DNA of 64,000 nt from Pseudomonadota bacterium (GCA_018240785.1 JAFEFC010000015.1:1-64000), one strand, 5' to 3'. Positions 34,936-43,474 are shown, counted from the first letter of the stretch. Program-made: numbers and translations. Notes: generated from the letters alone by a model not told the origin.

Positions 34936-36891
34936 TCAGGCACGCACGATCATGCGGCTGCGCATTTCGAGGTGCAGCGCATGGCAGAAGTGCGTGCAGT
35001 AGCACCAGTACACACCCGGCTTGTCGGCCTTGAAGGTGACGGACTTGGTCTCGAGCGGGTTGCAGATGAAGTTGATGTCGTACTTCGGAATCGCGAAACC
35101 GTGGGTCAGGTCTTCGACCTTGTCGAGGTTGGTCAGGTAGATGGTCACCTCGTCACCCACCTTGACTTCGAACTCGCGCAGCGAGTACGCCGGCGCCTGC
35201 GAGGCGATGCGTACCGTGACCTTCTTGCCTTCGCGGAACACGCCGGATTCCTTCGGATCCTTCAGCGCCATCGGATGATCTTCGAGCGTGCCGACCTGCT
35301 TGGTCTTGATCAGGTCGCGCTTGACCATGACGAAGTCGTGCGGCTCGGGATGCACCGGGTGGTCGGCCAGCAGCACCATCTTCTCGCCGCGGATGTCGAT
35401 CAACTGCTCGTTTTCCGGGTGCAGCGGACCGACCGGCAGGAAGCGGTCCTTGGAGAACTTGCAGCCCACCGCGAGCAACTGGCCGTCGGCCGCCTTCGTT
35501 TCGCCCATCGTCGCGCTCAGGTGGCCCGGCTGGTAATGCACGTCGAGGCGGTCGACCACGTACTGCGCGTTCTTGTCGCCGGCGCTGAAGGCGATCGCCT
35601 TGTCGATGTTCCACTTCACGATCTGGCTGTCGAGGAACAGCGTGGTGAAGGCATTGCCGCGGCCGTCGAAGGTGGTGTGCAGCGGGCCGAGACCGACTTC
35701 GACTTCCGCGACCACCGCCTTGCGGATGTCGTCCAGCTTGCCGTCGAGGAAATCGGCGACCTTGGACACTTCGATGGTGGTGGTGGTCGGCGACAGTTTG
35801 CCGGAGCAGATGAAGTACTTGCCGTCCGGGCTGGCATTGACGCCGTGCGGGTTCTTCGGCACCGGCACGTAGGCGGTCAGCGCGGTCTTCGGATCGGGGT
35901 TGGCGGCCTTGGTGCCGTCGACCACCGGCACCTTGGAGGCGCCGATGGTGAAGGACTTGCCGTCCTTCACCGCCTTCTCGATGCGGGCGACGTCGAAGAA
36001 CACGCAGGCGTCCATCTCGGCCGACATCATGTCTTCGTAATGCGCGCCGCCTTCGGTGTTGTACTGGTTGGCAGCGGCGAAGCGGCCGTCGTACGAGGTG
36101 GCGACGAGGTCCATGTTGCCGTCGATCTTGCACTGCCACCGCACTTCCATTGTTTCGGCGTCGATGCAGGTGAAGAGGCAGTAGTACTTCTTCGGATCAT
36201 CCACGTCGTGGCCGTCGTTCGGCTGCGGGATGTGGAACTCGTTGCCGCAGAACACGCGCGTGGTGTAATTCACCGCCTGGTCGACCGGGTCGCGCTTGTC
36301 CGGGAAGATGCCGTGGAAGCCTTGGACGTTGGGGAGTTCGGTGATTGCGTCGCACTCGAACACGTCGCCGCGGATGCGGGCGATGCGGCCGTGGATCTTG
36401 TCGTTGACCCAGAAATACTTGCCGTTATAGACGCCGTCGGTGTAAGAGCCGTGGATGTGGTGCGTGTCGCCCGTCTTGTACTTGAGCTGGCCGTCGGGGC
36501 GCGTGCCGATGACTTTCCTCGATTCGTTGGTGATGCCCCAGCCGCTCATGCAGTCGATGTTGAACACCGGGATACGCTTGATCTCGCGCCCCGAGGGCAT
36601 GCCCAGCACGCGCGCCTCGCCCGAATGGCCACCCGACCACACGCCGTAGTAGGTGTCGAGCTCGCCCGGCTTCAGGTGGATGTGCATGTCGCTGGTGGCG
36701 GCGGCCGGTGCTGCGGCCGGTGCCGCGGCGGGCGCTGCGGCCGGAGCAGCGGGCTGCTGCTTGTTGCAGGCCGATAGGCCGACCGACAGGCCAGCGCCCG
36801 CCAGACCGGCAAGCGCGGCGGTGTTGAGGAACTTCCGGCGGCTCGGGTCGGGCGTGGCGTCGACCTGGTTCATCTTCGCTTCGTCTTTCAT
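34936..36891 (-). CDS. nosZ: Nitrous-oxide reductase NosZ (clade I)
   Basis: A 651-residue multicopper enzyme reducing N2O to N2 in the periplasm. A Tat signal (SRRKFLN, residues 18-24) precedes a hydrophobic segment ending in LSAC (39-42) and an Ala/Pro linker. The CuZ ligands begin at DTHHIH (142-147), with later His residues across the beta-propeller. The C-terminal cupredoxin has the CuA motif with C632, C636, H640 and M643 (CTHFCHALHLEM). The Tat signal and motifs place it in clade I. The start has GGGAG 9 nt upstream. Confidence 0.96.
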   Translation of the reverse strand: MKDEAKMNQVDATPDPSRRKFLNTAALAGLAGAGLSVGLSACNKQQPAAPAAAPAAAPAAAPAAATSDMHIHLKPGELDTYYGVWSGGHSGEARVLGMPSGREIKRIPVFNIDCMSGWGITNESRKVIGTRPDGQLKYKTGDTHHIHGSYTDGVYNGKYFWVNDKIHGRIARIRGDVFECDAITELPNVQGFHGIFPDKRDPVDQAVNYTTRVFCGNEFHIPQPNDGHDVDDPKKYYCLFTCIDAETMEVRWQCKIDGNMDLVATSYDGRFAAANQYNTEGGAHYEDMMSAEMDACVFFDVARIEKAVKDGKSFTIGASKVPVVDGTKAANPDPKTALTAYVPVPKNPHGVNASPDGKYFICSGKLSPTTTTIEVSKVADFLDGKLDDIRKAVVAEVEVGLGPLHTTFDGRGNAFTTLFLDSQIVKWNIDKAIAFSAGDKNAQYVVDRLDVHYQPGHLSATMGETKAADGQLLAVGCKFSKDRFLPVGPLHPENEQLIDIRGEKMVLLADHPVHPEPHDFVMVKRDLIKTKQVGTLEDHPMALKDPKESGVFREGKKVTVRIASQAPAYSLREFEVKVGDEVTIYLTNLDKVEDLTHGFAIPKYDINFICNPLETKSVTFKADKPGVYWCYCTHFCHALHLEMRSRMIVRA

Positions 36892-36986
36892 GATCTGTCG
36901 CTCCCGTGTCTGGCGTGATCGTATTCGTGCAGTCTTCGAGCCCGGTACGGCGCAGCTCGTGCTGCCGCGGTTGAGGCTCGAGGCCT

Positions 36987-37016
36987 GCGACAAGATGTCC
37001 TGTGGCGTTTTGTCGC
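36987..37016. promoter_or_regulatory. RegA/RegR-type binding boxes between nosZ and regBA
   Basis: GTGGCGTTTTGTCGC (37002-37016) fits the RegR box GNGRCRTTNNGNCGC, as I recall it, at every defined position. Facing it on the minus strand, AGGACATCTTGTCGC (37001-36987) fits with two mismatches. Together they form the inverted repeat CCTGCGACAA/TTGTCGCAGG at 36984-37019. The divergent intergenic location could serve nosZ, regBA or both. Confidence 0.6.
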
Positions 37017-37050
37017 AGGTGCACTGTAGATGGGGCCCTGCCCGCAAACT

Positions 37051-37064
37051 TTGATCTAGCTTAA
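37051..37064. promoter_or_regulatory. FNR/DNR-type site upstream of nosZ
   Basis: TTGATCTAGCTTAA matches TTGAT-N4-ATCAA at 8 of 10 positions, about 160 bp before nosZ and 86 bp before the kinase gene. It shares the extended sequence TTGATCYAGSTWAA with the nosD site. Confidence 0.6.
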
Positions 37065-37149
37065 AGCGCATCCAACTAGCGACGCGGATCGTGCCGGGCC
37101 GTAATCGCGGCCGTTGGCGCATGGTCTGTTCCTGCCGCCGAGGTTCCAC

Positions 37150-38490
37150 ATGCCATTGCCCGATTCGCCCGCCCATTCGCCGGCCCATTCGCCGGCCCAT
37201 TCGCCCGCCGCTTCGACAACGTCGCTGCCGCGCCGTGCCACCGTCGACCCGCTTCGCCTGTCTCAGTTGCGCTGGCTGTCGGTGGCCACCATGGCCGGGG
37301 TGTCAGGCATCGCCTTTCCGCTTCTGGCGCCGGAGCACGCGGTGGAGCCGCTGCTCGCCGTCGTGCTGGTGCTGGCGGCGGTCAACCTCGCGCTGCTCGC
37401 CGTCGGCGGCACCCCGCGCGGCGACCTGCTGGCCGGGCGCGGCGGTGCCTTCGTGCAACTGCTGGTGGACCTGTGCGCCTGGGGCGTCTTCCTGTATTTC
37501 GGCGGCGGCGTCACCAATCCGGCGACGGTGCTGTTGCTGCCGCTGGTGGCGGTCGGCGCCGCCATCCTGCCGGCACGGCTGGCGTGGATGCTGGCCGCGC
37601 TGGCGGTGGCGGAATATTCGCTGCTGTGGCATTTCCATCTGCCGGTGAATCTGGCCGACGACGTTGCGGCGATGCGCTGGCACCTCGCCGGCATGTGGCT
37701 CGGCTTTGCAGTGTCGGCGCTCACCGTGGTGTGGTTCGTGTCGCGCCTGAACGCGGAGATCGCCCATCGCGACCACGCGCTGGCGCGGGCACGCGAGGCG
37801 CAGGCGCGCGATGCCTACGTCGTCGGCCTGGGCAAGCTCGCCGCCGGCGCGGCCCACAGGCTTGGGACTCCGCTCGCTACCTTGCGCATCCTGGTGGACG
37901 AACTCGCCCGCCGCACCGACATGCCCATCGACTGCGGCGAGGATCTGGCGCTGATGCGCGAGCAGGTGGAGCACTGCAAGGCCATCCTCGGCGGGCTGAG
38001 CCGCGAGGCGGGGCAGCAGCGCGCCGAAGGCGGTGGCGTGGTGGCGGCAGGCGACTGGCTGGATGCGGTGGTCGAGCGCTGGCGCAGTCTGCGTCCGCAC
38101 GCGCGCGCCACGCTCACGATCGCCGCCGATGCACGCGCCGCCGCCATCGTCGCGGACGCCAGCCTGGGGGAGGCGGTGCACAACCTTATCGACAACGCGG
38201 CCAACGCATGCATCGCTGCGGGCAGGGAGGATACCCCGGTGGAAATCACGGCGATGCTTGCCGCCGAGGGCCTGGTGGTGGAGGTGGCCGACCGCGGCGC
38301 GGGCATTCCGCCGCAGGTGCTCGAGGTGGTGCGCAGCGGGCCGCTGCAGGAGCGCCCGGCCGGCATGGGCGTGGGCCTGTTCCTGGCGTATGCGGCAATC
38401 GAGCATCACGGCGGCGCGCTGGCGTTCCGTCCGCGGGCGGGCGGTGGCACCATTGCGCGCTTCAGCCTCGCCTTGCAGGACAAGCGATAG
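37150..38490 (+). CDS. regB: RegB/PrrB-family redox sensor histidine kinase
   Basis: A 446-residue membrane kinase with about five to six helices (residues 35-195). The H-box reads GAAHRLGTPLATL with H236; RegB proteins normally have HELGTP, so Arg237 replaces the acidic residue. The redox cysteine expected 40 residues after the His is present as C276 (EQVEHCKAIL). ATPase boxes are NLIDNAANAC, DRGAGIP and GMGVGLFLAY. GAGG lies 6 nt before the ATG. It would sense quinone or redox state and control respiratory genes with RegA. Confidence 0.88.
   Translation: MPLPDSPAHSPAHSPAHSPAASTTSLPRRATVDPLRLSQLRWLSVATMAGVSGIAFPLLAPEHAVEPLLAVVLVLAAVNLALLAVGGTPRGDLLAGRGGAFVQLLVDLCAWGVFLYFGGGVTNPATVLLLPLVAVGAAILPARLAWMLAALAVAEYSLLWHFHLPVNLADDVAAMRWHLAGMWLGFAVSALTVVWFVSRLNAEIAHRDHALARAREAQARDAYVVGLGKLAAGAAHRLGTPLATLRILVDELARRTDMPIDCGEDLALMREQVEHCKAILGGLSREAGQQRAEGGGVVAAGDWLDAVVERWRSLRPHARATLTIAADARAAAIVADASLGEAVHNLIDNAANACIAAGREDTPVEITAMLAAEGLVVEVADRGAGIPPQVLEVVRSGPLQERPAGMGVGLFLAYAAIEHHGGALAFRPRAGGGTIARFSLALQDKR
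37159..37206 (+). repeat. Four 12-bp tandem repeats in the kinase N-terminus
   Basis: Consecutive units GCCCATTCGCCG (first and last units degenerate) encode an SPAH-type tetrapeptide repeat before the first membrane helix. Copy changes keep the frame. Confidence 0.8.
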
Positions 38491-39042
38491 ATGAAACCCT
38501 CCGATCAGGCCCCCACGCTGCTGGTGGTCGACGACGACCCCGCCTTCAACCGCGTGCTGGTGCGCGCCCTGGGCCAGCGCGGCTTCGACTGCTATGGCGC
38601 CACCGACAGCGAGGGCGCGGTCGAACTGGCGCAGGACCACACGCCCGAGTTCATCGTGCTCGACCTCAACATTGGCGGCGAATCCGGCCTCAAGCTGATC
38701 CGCCCGCTGCTCGAGGCCAGCCCCGGCGCGCGCATCCTGGTACTGACCGGCTATGCCAGCATCGCCACCGCGGTGGATGCGGTGAAGCTGGGCGCCACGC
38801 AATACCTGGCCAAGCCGGCCGAGGTCGACGCCATCATCAAGGCGCTCAAGGCCGAGGATGTCGTCATCGACGATCGTGCACCGGATGCGCCGATGTCGGT
38901 GGACCAGTTGGAATGGGAGCACATCCAGCGCGTGCTCGCCGAGCATGAGGGCAACATCTCGGCCACTGCGCGCGCGCTGCACATGCACCGCCGAACGCTG
39001 CAGCGCAAGCTGGCGCGTCCGCCCGGCCAGGGTGAGCCGTGA
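38491..39042 (+). CDS. regA: RegA/PrrA/ActR-family response regulator
   Basis: A 183-residue regulator, the usual RegA length. The receiver has acid pocket DDDP, phospho-acceptor D58 (FIVLDLN) and the family-typical TGYASIATAVDAVKLGAT with YLAKPAE. A Pro-containing linker leads to the Fis-type helix-turn-helix: EWEHIQRVLAEHEGNISATA followed by MHRRTLQRKLA, very close to RegA. It follows the kinase directly and overlaps the EamA gene by 4 bp (GTGA). Confidence 0.93.
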   Translation: MKPSDQAPTLLVVDDDPAFNRVLVRALGQRGFDCYGATDSEGAVELAQDHTPEFIVLDLNIGGESGLKLIRPLLEASPGARILVLTGYASIATAVDAVKLGATQYLAKPAEVDAIIKALKAEDVVIDDRAPDAPMSVDQLEWEHIQRVLAEHEGNISATARALHMHRRTLQRKLARPPGQGEP

Positions 39043-39938
39043 GCGCGCCCGCACACCACCTCAAGGCCGACCTGCTGCTGGTCCTCACCACCCTCATCGC
39101 CGCCGCGGGTTGGATCTTCTCCAAGGAGGCGCTGGGCGGGCTGCCGCCGCTGCTGTTCGTCGGCACGCGCTTCCTGATCGCGGGCCTCGTGCTGGCGGCA
39201 TTCTCGGTGGCGCAACTGCGTGCACTCGATCGCCGCGGCTATGGCAGCGGACTGCTCGTCGGCGCACTGTTCGCCGCGGCGATGGCCTTGTGGATCCTCG
39301 GCCTGCAGCACACCCGGCACATCGGCGAGAGCTCCTTCATCGCCAGCCTGGGCATCGTGCTGGTGCCGGTGTTCGCGCGGCTCTTCTTCGGCGAGCGGCC
39401 GCCGGCGACGACCTGGGCGGCACTGCCGCTGGCGCTGGCGGGCTTTGCCTGCCTGTCGCTGGCGCATGGCTTCCGGGTCGAGCCGGGGCAGTGGTTCTTC
39501 CTCGGTGCAGCGGTGGTGTTCGCGCTGCTGTTCAACGTCAATTCGCACGTCGTGCGCAACGTGCCGGTGCTGGTGCTGAGCACCCTGCAGATGCTGGTGG
39601 TGGGCCTGCTGGTGCTGCCGGTCGCGCTGTGGTTCGAGCGCTGGCCCGACGAGGTGGCGGGGCCAGTGCTGGGCTGGCTCGCCGCCAGTGCACTGATCGC
39701 CACCACGCTGCGCTTCCTGCTGCAGCTCCACGGCCAGAGCCTGACCACGCCCAGCCACGCAGCCATCATCCTGATGCTGGAACCGGTATGGACGGCGATC
39801 CTCGCCGCGTGGTGGTTCGCCGAGACGATGACGGCGCTGCAACTGGCCGGCTGCACGCTGATCTTCGCCGCCCTGCTGATCAGCCGCTGGAACTGGATGC
39901 GCGGCCTGTTCCGCGCCTGGTTCGAAGCACGCGCCTGA
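39039..39938 (+). CDS. EamA/DMT-family transporter
   Basis: A 299-residue protein with ten predicted helices in two EamA repeats; LLVLTTLIAAAGWIFSKEAL and GTRFLIAGLVLAAF start the first, and TPSHAAIILMLEPVWTAILA closes the second. Likely a metabolite exporter of unknown substrate. It starts with GTG overlapping the regA stop, an unusually tight link between a redox regulator and an exporter. Confidence 0.88.
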   Translation: MSAPAHHLKADLLLVLTTLIAAAGWIFSKEALGGLPPLLFVGTRFLIAGLVLAAFSVAQLRALDRRGYGSGLLVGALFAAAMALWILGLQHTRHIGESSFIASLGIVLVPVFARLFFGERPPATTWAALPLALAGFACLSLAHGFRVEPGQWFFLGAAVVFALLFNVNSHVVRNVPVLVLSTLQMLVVGLLVLPVALWFERWPDEVAGPVLGWLAASALIATTLRFLLQLHGQSLTTPSHAAIILMLEPVWTAILAAWWFAETMTALQLAGCTLIFAALLISRWNWMRGLFRAWFEARA

Positions 39939-40094
39939 GGCTGACGGGGTTCGAGCCGTCACGCGATTGCCTGTTCTTCCTACCTTGCGATACAAGAAGA
40001 CGGATGCGCGGCGCGATAATGGAAACATGAAGACGCATTTATCCTGTCACGCCGATGCGCCCTGCACCGTGCGCAGGCATATGGGAGGTCGAAA

Positions 40095-41423
40095 ATGAAG
40101 AACATCAAGCTCGCCTATGCCGGGCTGCTCGCGCTGCTGAGCCTGCTGTGGTGGATGGCCGATCCGCTGCTGCCCGAGGGCTATGAGTATTTCGCGCTGC
40201 GCACGGTGGCGATCAACTACACCGGCGTCCTCGCCATGGGCGTCATGAGCGCCGGCATGCTGCTGGCGCTGCGCCCGGTGAGTTTCGAGCCGCTGCTGGG
40301 CGGCATGGACAAGGCCTACCGGCTGCACAAGTGGCTGGGCATCACCGGGCTGGTGGTCGGCATCATCCACTGGCTGTGGGCGCAGGGCACCAAGTGGGCG
40401 GTGGGCTGGGGCTGGCTGGTGAAGCCGGCGCGCGGGCCGCGACCGGAGCAGACCGACCCCATCCTGCGCTTCCTGCAGCAGCAGCGCGGGCTGGCCGAGA
40501 GCGTCGGCGAATGGGCGTTCTATGCCGCCGTGGTGCTGATCGTGCTGGCGCTGGTGAAGCGCTTCCCGTACCGGCTGTTCGTCAAGACCCATCGCCTGCT
40601 GGCGATCGTGTACCTGGCGCTGGTGTTCCACTCGGTGGTGCTGATTCCCGTCGGCTACTGGACGCAGGGCATCGGCCCGGTCATGGCGCTGCTGATGGCG
40701 GGCGGCTCGGCGAGCGCGGTCGTGTCACTGCTGCGCAGGGTGGGCGAGCAGCGCAAGGTGGTGGCGGAGATCGAGGAACTCGATCATTTCCGCGACAACC
40801 AGGTGCTCAAGGTCGGCCTGCGCCTGCAGGGGCAGTGGCCGGGGCATCAGGCCGGCCAGTTCGCCTTCGTGACTTTCGATGCGGCCGAAGGCGCGCATCC
40901 CTTCACCATTTCCTCCGGCTGGCAGGGCGACGGACGACTCGTCTTCATGATCAAGGGGCTGGGCGACTACACCTCGCGCCTGCCCGACATGCTGCGCGTC
41001 GGCGACACCGTCACGGTGGAGGGCCCCTATGGCCGCTTCGCCTTCGCAGGCGACAGGCCGCGGCAGATCTGGGTCGGCGGCGGGATCGGCATCACGCCCT
41101 TCATCGCCCGCCTGCAGGCGCTCGCGGTGCAAGCGGATGGCAAGCCGATCGATCTCTTCTACAGCACCAGCGCGCCCGATGAGATCTTCATCGCCCGCCT
41201 GCGCCGCGCGGCGGACGCCGCAAGGGCGCGGCTGCACGTGCTGGTCACGGCGAAGGACGGGCGGCTCGATGTGGCGCGCATCTGCAAGGCCGTGCCGGAA
41301 TGGGCGCAGGCTGACATCTGGTTCTGTGGTCCGGCCGGCTTCGGGCAGGCGCTGCGCGAGGGCTTCACCGCGAAGGGCCTGGAGCCGCACGACTTCCACC
41401 AGGAGCTGTTCGACATGCGGTGA
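40095..41423 (+). CDS. Ferric-reductase-like transmembrane flavoprotein
   Basis: A 442-residue protein. Residues 1-210 hold six helices with the haem-binding His of ferric-reductase domains (LHKWLGITGLVVGIIHWLW; KTHRLLAIVYLALVFHSVV). Residues about 215-442 form an FNR-type reductase: HPFTISSGW binds FAD, GGGIGITPFIA binds NAD(P)H, WFCGPAGFG closes the site. GGGAGG precedes the ATG. It would move electrons from cytosolic NAD(P)H across the membrane, to iron, oxygen or a periplasmic acceptor. Confidence 0.87.
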   Translation: MKNIKLAYAGLLALLSLLWWMADPLLPEGYEYFALRTVAINYTGVLAMGVMSAGMLLALRPVSFEPLLGGMDKAYRLHKWLGITGLVVGIIHWLWAQGTKWAVGWGWLVKPARGPRPEQTDPILRFLQQQRGLAESVGEWAFYAAVVLIVLALVKRFPYRLFVKTHRLLAIVYLALVFHSVVLIPVGYWTQGIGPVMALLMAGGSASAVVSLLRRVGEQRKVVAEIEELDHFRDNQVLKVGLRLQGQWPGHQAGQFAFVTFDAAEGAHPFTISSGWQGDGRLVFMIKGLGDYTSRLPDMLRVGDTVTVEGPYGRFAFAGDRPRQIWVGGGIGITPFIARLQALAVQADGKPIDLFYSTSAPDEIFIARLRRAADAARARLHVLVTAKDGRLDVARICKAVPEWAQADIWFCGPAGFGQALREGFTAKGLEPHDFHQELFDMR

Positions 41424-41504
41424 GGATTTCCCGCGCGTCGGTTGACATTCGCATCGCCGACGCCTTGATTGAATTCACGCGGGGAACCGATCGAGGAGGT
41501 GGAA

Positions 41505-42617
41505 ATGGATTTCCTTGTTGCGCTGGACGTGCTGCTGGGCCTGGCGCTGGTCTATCTGGTGTTCGCGTTCGCGGTGACGTCGATCAACGAGTTCGTCGCC
41601 GCAGCGCTGAGCAGCCGCGCACGCTGGCTGCGCAAGGGTATCGCCAGCCTGCTGTCGCCTGACCCGAAGGCGCTGGCCGATGACAAGGCGGACCAGGTGC
41701 TCGATTCGCCCTTCCTGTCCCACATGGGCACGCCGGGCCTGTTCAAGACCTTCCGCGCGAGCTACGTGTCGGCGTGGCCCCTGGTCCAGGGCGTCCTGGC
41801 AACCGTCGACGGCTTCAGGGCCGATGCCTTCGCCCGCGTGAGCGACATCCGCGCGCTGGCCGAAAAGCTCGACGACAAGTCGCCGATCCGCAGCATCCTC
41901 ATCGACCTCTGCGCGCGCGCCAACGGCGACCTGGCGAAGTTCCAGAAGTTGCTCGATGCGTGGTTCAAGACCTTCGAGGATCAGCTTACCGCGTGGTACC
42001 GGCAGAAGACGCAGTACGTGGTTGTCGGCCTGTCGCTGTTCGTGGCGGTGGCGATGAACGTCGACACGATCGACATTGCGCGTCAGTTGTCGACCGACCC
42101 TGCCCTGCGCAAGGAGTTGGTGAAACAGGGCGCGCAGGTGCAGGCCTTGATGGACACGACCGCGCGCGACGCGGCGAAGGAGGCCTACGACAAGGCGGTC
42201 GCCACCCGCAGGCAGGCGGAGCAGGCTGCGGGCTGCCCGGTCGTGGCAGAGGATGAGGGGCCAGCGGAAGCATGCCTGCAGGCCCATCCCGAGCTGCAGG
42301 CCGCACTCGACAACGAGGACGCGCTGCGGGATGCGCTTGACGAGGAGCGGGCGGCGGTGGACGAGCGCATCGTCGAGCAGATCGACACCCTGACGGGCGC
42401 AGGCCTGCCATTGGGCTGGGACGAGGATGAGTTCCATGAGTGGATCGGCGACCTGTTGTCGCGCGAGGGCTTCGAGAAGCTGGTCGGCCTGCTGCTGTCG
42501 GCCTTCGCGCTGGCACTGGGCGCGCCTTTCTGGTTCAACGTGCTGAAGTCGGTCGCCTCGGTGCGCTCGGTGGGTGCGAACATGCTGGAGAAGAAGAACG
42601 ACGCGGCGGCGAAGTGA
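41505..42617 (+). CDS. Uncharacterised membrane protein (370 aa)
   Basis: A 370-residue protein with an N-terminal helix (ALDVLLGLALVYLVFAFAVT), a middle helix (YVVVGLSLFVAVAMNV, about residue 183) and a C-terminal helix (LVGLLLSAFALALGAPFWF). Between the last two is an acidic, Ala/Glu-rich, coiled-coil-prone segment. I recognise it only as a conserved hypothetical type. The start has a perfect GAGGAGG. It lies 81 bp after the reductase and 114 bp before sdhC. Confidence 0.8.
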   Translation: MDFLVALDVLLGLALVYLVFAFAVTSINEFVAAALSSRARWLRKGIASLLSPDPKALADDKADQVLDSPFLSHMGTPGLFKTFRASYVSAWPLVQGVLATVDGFRADAFARVSDIRALAEKLDDKSPIRSILIDLCARANGDLAKFQKLLDAWFKTFEDQLTAWYRQKTQYVVVGLSLFVAVAMNVDTIDIARQLSTDPALRKELVKQGAQVQALMDTTARDAAKEAYDKAVATRRQAEQAAGCPVVAEDEGPAEACLQAHPELQAALDNEDALRDALDEERAAVDERIVEQIDTLTGAGLPLGWDEDEFHEWIGDLLSREGFEKLVGLLLSAFALALGAPFWFNVLKSVASVRSVGANMLEKKNDAAAK

Positions 42618-42731
42618 GCTGCGAGTCACCTGCGGGGGGCCACCGCGGCGCCGGTCTTTGGTCTAGGGTTCGGGTATGACTCGCGCCGCCGCTGTCGGCG
42701 GGGCGGAGGTTTGAACTGGGCAGGAGCCGAT

Positions 42732-43118
42732 ATGGACAGGCATTCCCGTCGCTTGCCGATGTTCCTGAATCTGGCGCAGATCCGTTTCCCGATCGGTGCG
42801 ATCGCCTCGATCGCACACCGCGTGTCGGGCGTTCTGCTGTTCATCACCCTGCCCGTCATCGCCCTTCTGCTCGATGCGTCGCTGCGCTCCGAGGAGGTTT
42901 TCGCTTTGCTGCGGAAGCTGCTTTCGTCGCCCCTCTGCGTCGTCGCGGCCACTGTGCCGGTGTGGGCGCTCGTGCATCACGTGCTGGCCGGTGTTCGCCA
43001 CCTGCTGATGGACGTCGGCGTAGGGAGCGAGCTTGCCCGGGCGCGCGCCAGTGCGAGGGTGGTCCTGCTCGCCGCCCCCGTGGTCGCGCTGCTCTTTCTC
43101 GTCTGGGGGCTGTCATGA
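42732..43118 (+). CDS. sdhC: Succinate dehydrogenase cytochrome b556 subunit
   Basis: A 128-residue inner-membrane subunit with three helices. The quinone/haem segment SIAHRVSGVLLF and the haem-ligand region HHVLAGVRHLLMDVG are SdhC signatures. The ATG has AGGAG 5 nt upstream; a TTG seven codons earlier is rejected. It overlaps sdhD by 4 bp. Confidence 0.93.
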   Translation: MDRHSRRLPMFLNLAQIRFPIGAIASIAHRVSGVLLFITLPVIALLLDASLRSEEVFALLRKLLSSPLCVVAATVPVWALVHHVLAGVRHLLMDVGVGSELARARASARVVLLAAPVVALLFLVWGLS

Positions 43119-43456
43119 GGCTGTTCGACGGTCAGCGGGCATGGGTGATCCAGCGGATCAGCGCCTTGCTGCTGCTGGTGCTGATCGTGCTCGCCACGCT
43201 CGCGCTGCCTTTTGCAGCGCCGCTCGATTTCTCCGCATGGCGCGACTTCGCTGGCGGCGTGCTGGGCGGACCGCTGATCGCGCTGCTGTTCGGCGCCCTG
43301 TGCGCGCACGCGTGGGTCGGCATGCGCGACATCGTGCTCGACTACGTCCAGCCGCGCGGGCTGCGCTTCTTCGTACTGAGCCTGATCGCGGTCGTGCTGC
43401 TCGGCGTGCTCGTGCGTGTGCTGCTGAGCCTGGCCGCGGTGGCGCTCGCCGCTTGA
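43115..43456 (+). CDS. sdhD: Succinate dehydrogenase membrane anchor subunit
   Basis: A 113-residue three-helix anchor. WVIQRISALLLLVLIVL and the haem His segment CAHAWVGMRDIVLDYV match SdhD. Its stop is followed after 18 bp by sdhB, not by sdhA as in the usual sdhCDAB order. Confidence 0.92.
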   Translation: MRLFDGQRAWVIQRISALLLLVLIVLATLALPFAAPLDFSAWRDFAGGVLGGPLIALLFGALCAHAWVGMRDIVLDYVQPRGLRFFVLSLIAVVLLGVLVRVLLSLAAVALAA

Positions 43457-43474
43457 GCGGCGAAGGGACGGGAC

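Noticed and set aside
34903-36777. 624-codon plus-strand ORF opposite nosZ
   Set aside because: nosZ is certain from its copper-site motifs; the opposite frame is Val/Asp/His-rich artefact.
37159-37206. Short tandem units considered as a CRISPR array
   Set aside because: Units are 12 bp, contiguous, without spacers and lie inside a coding region.
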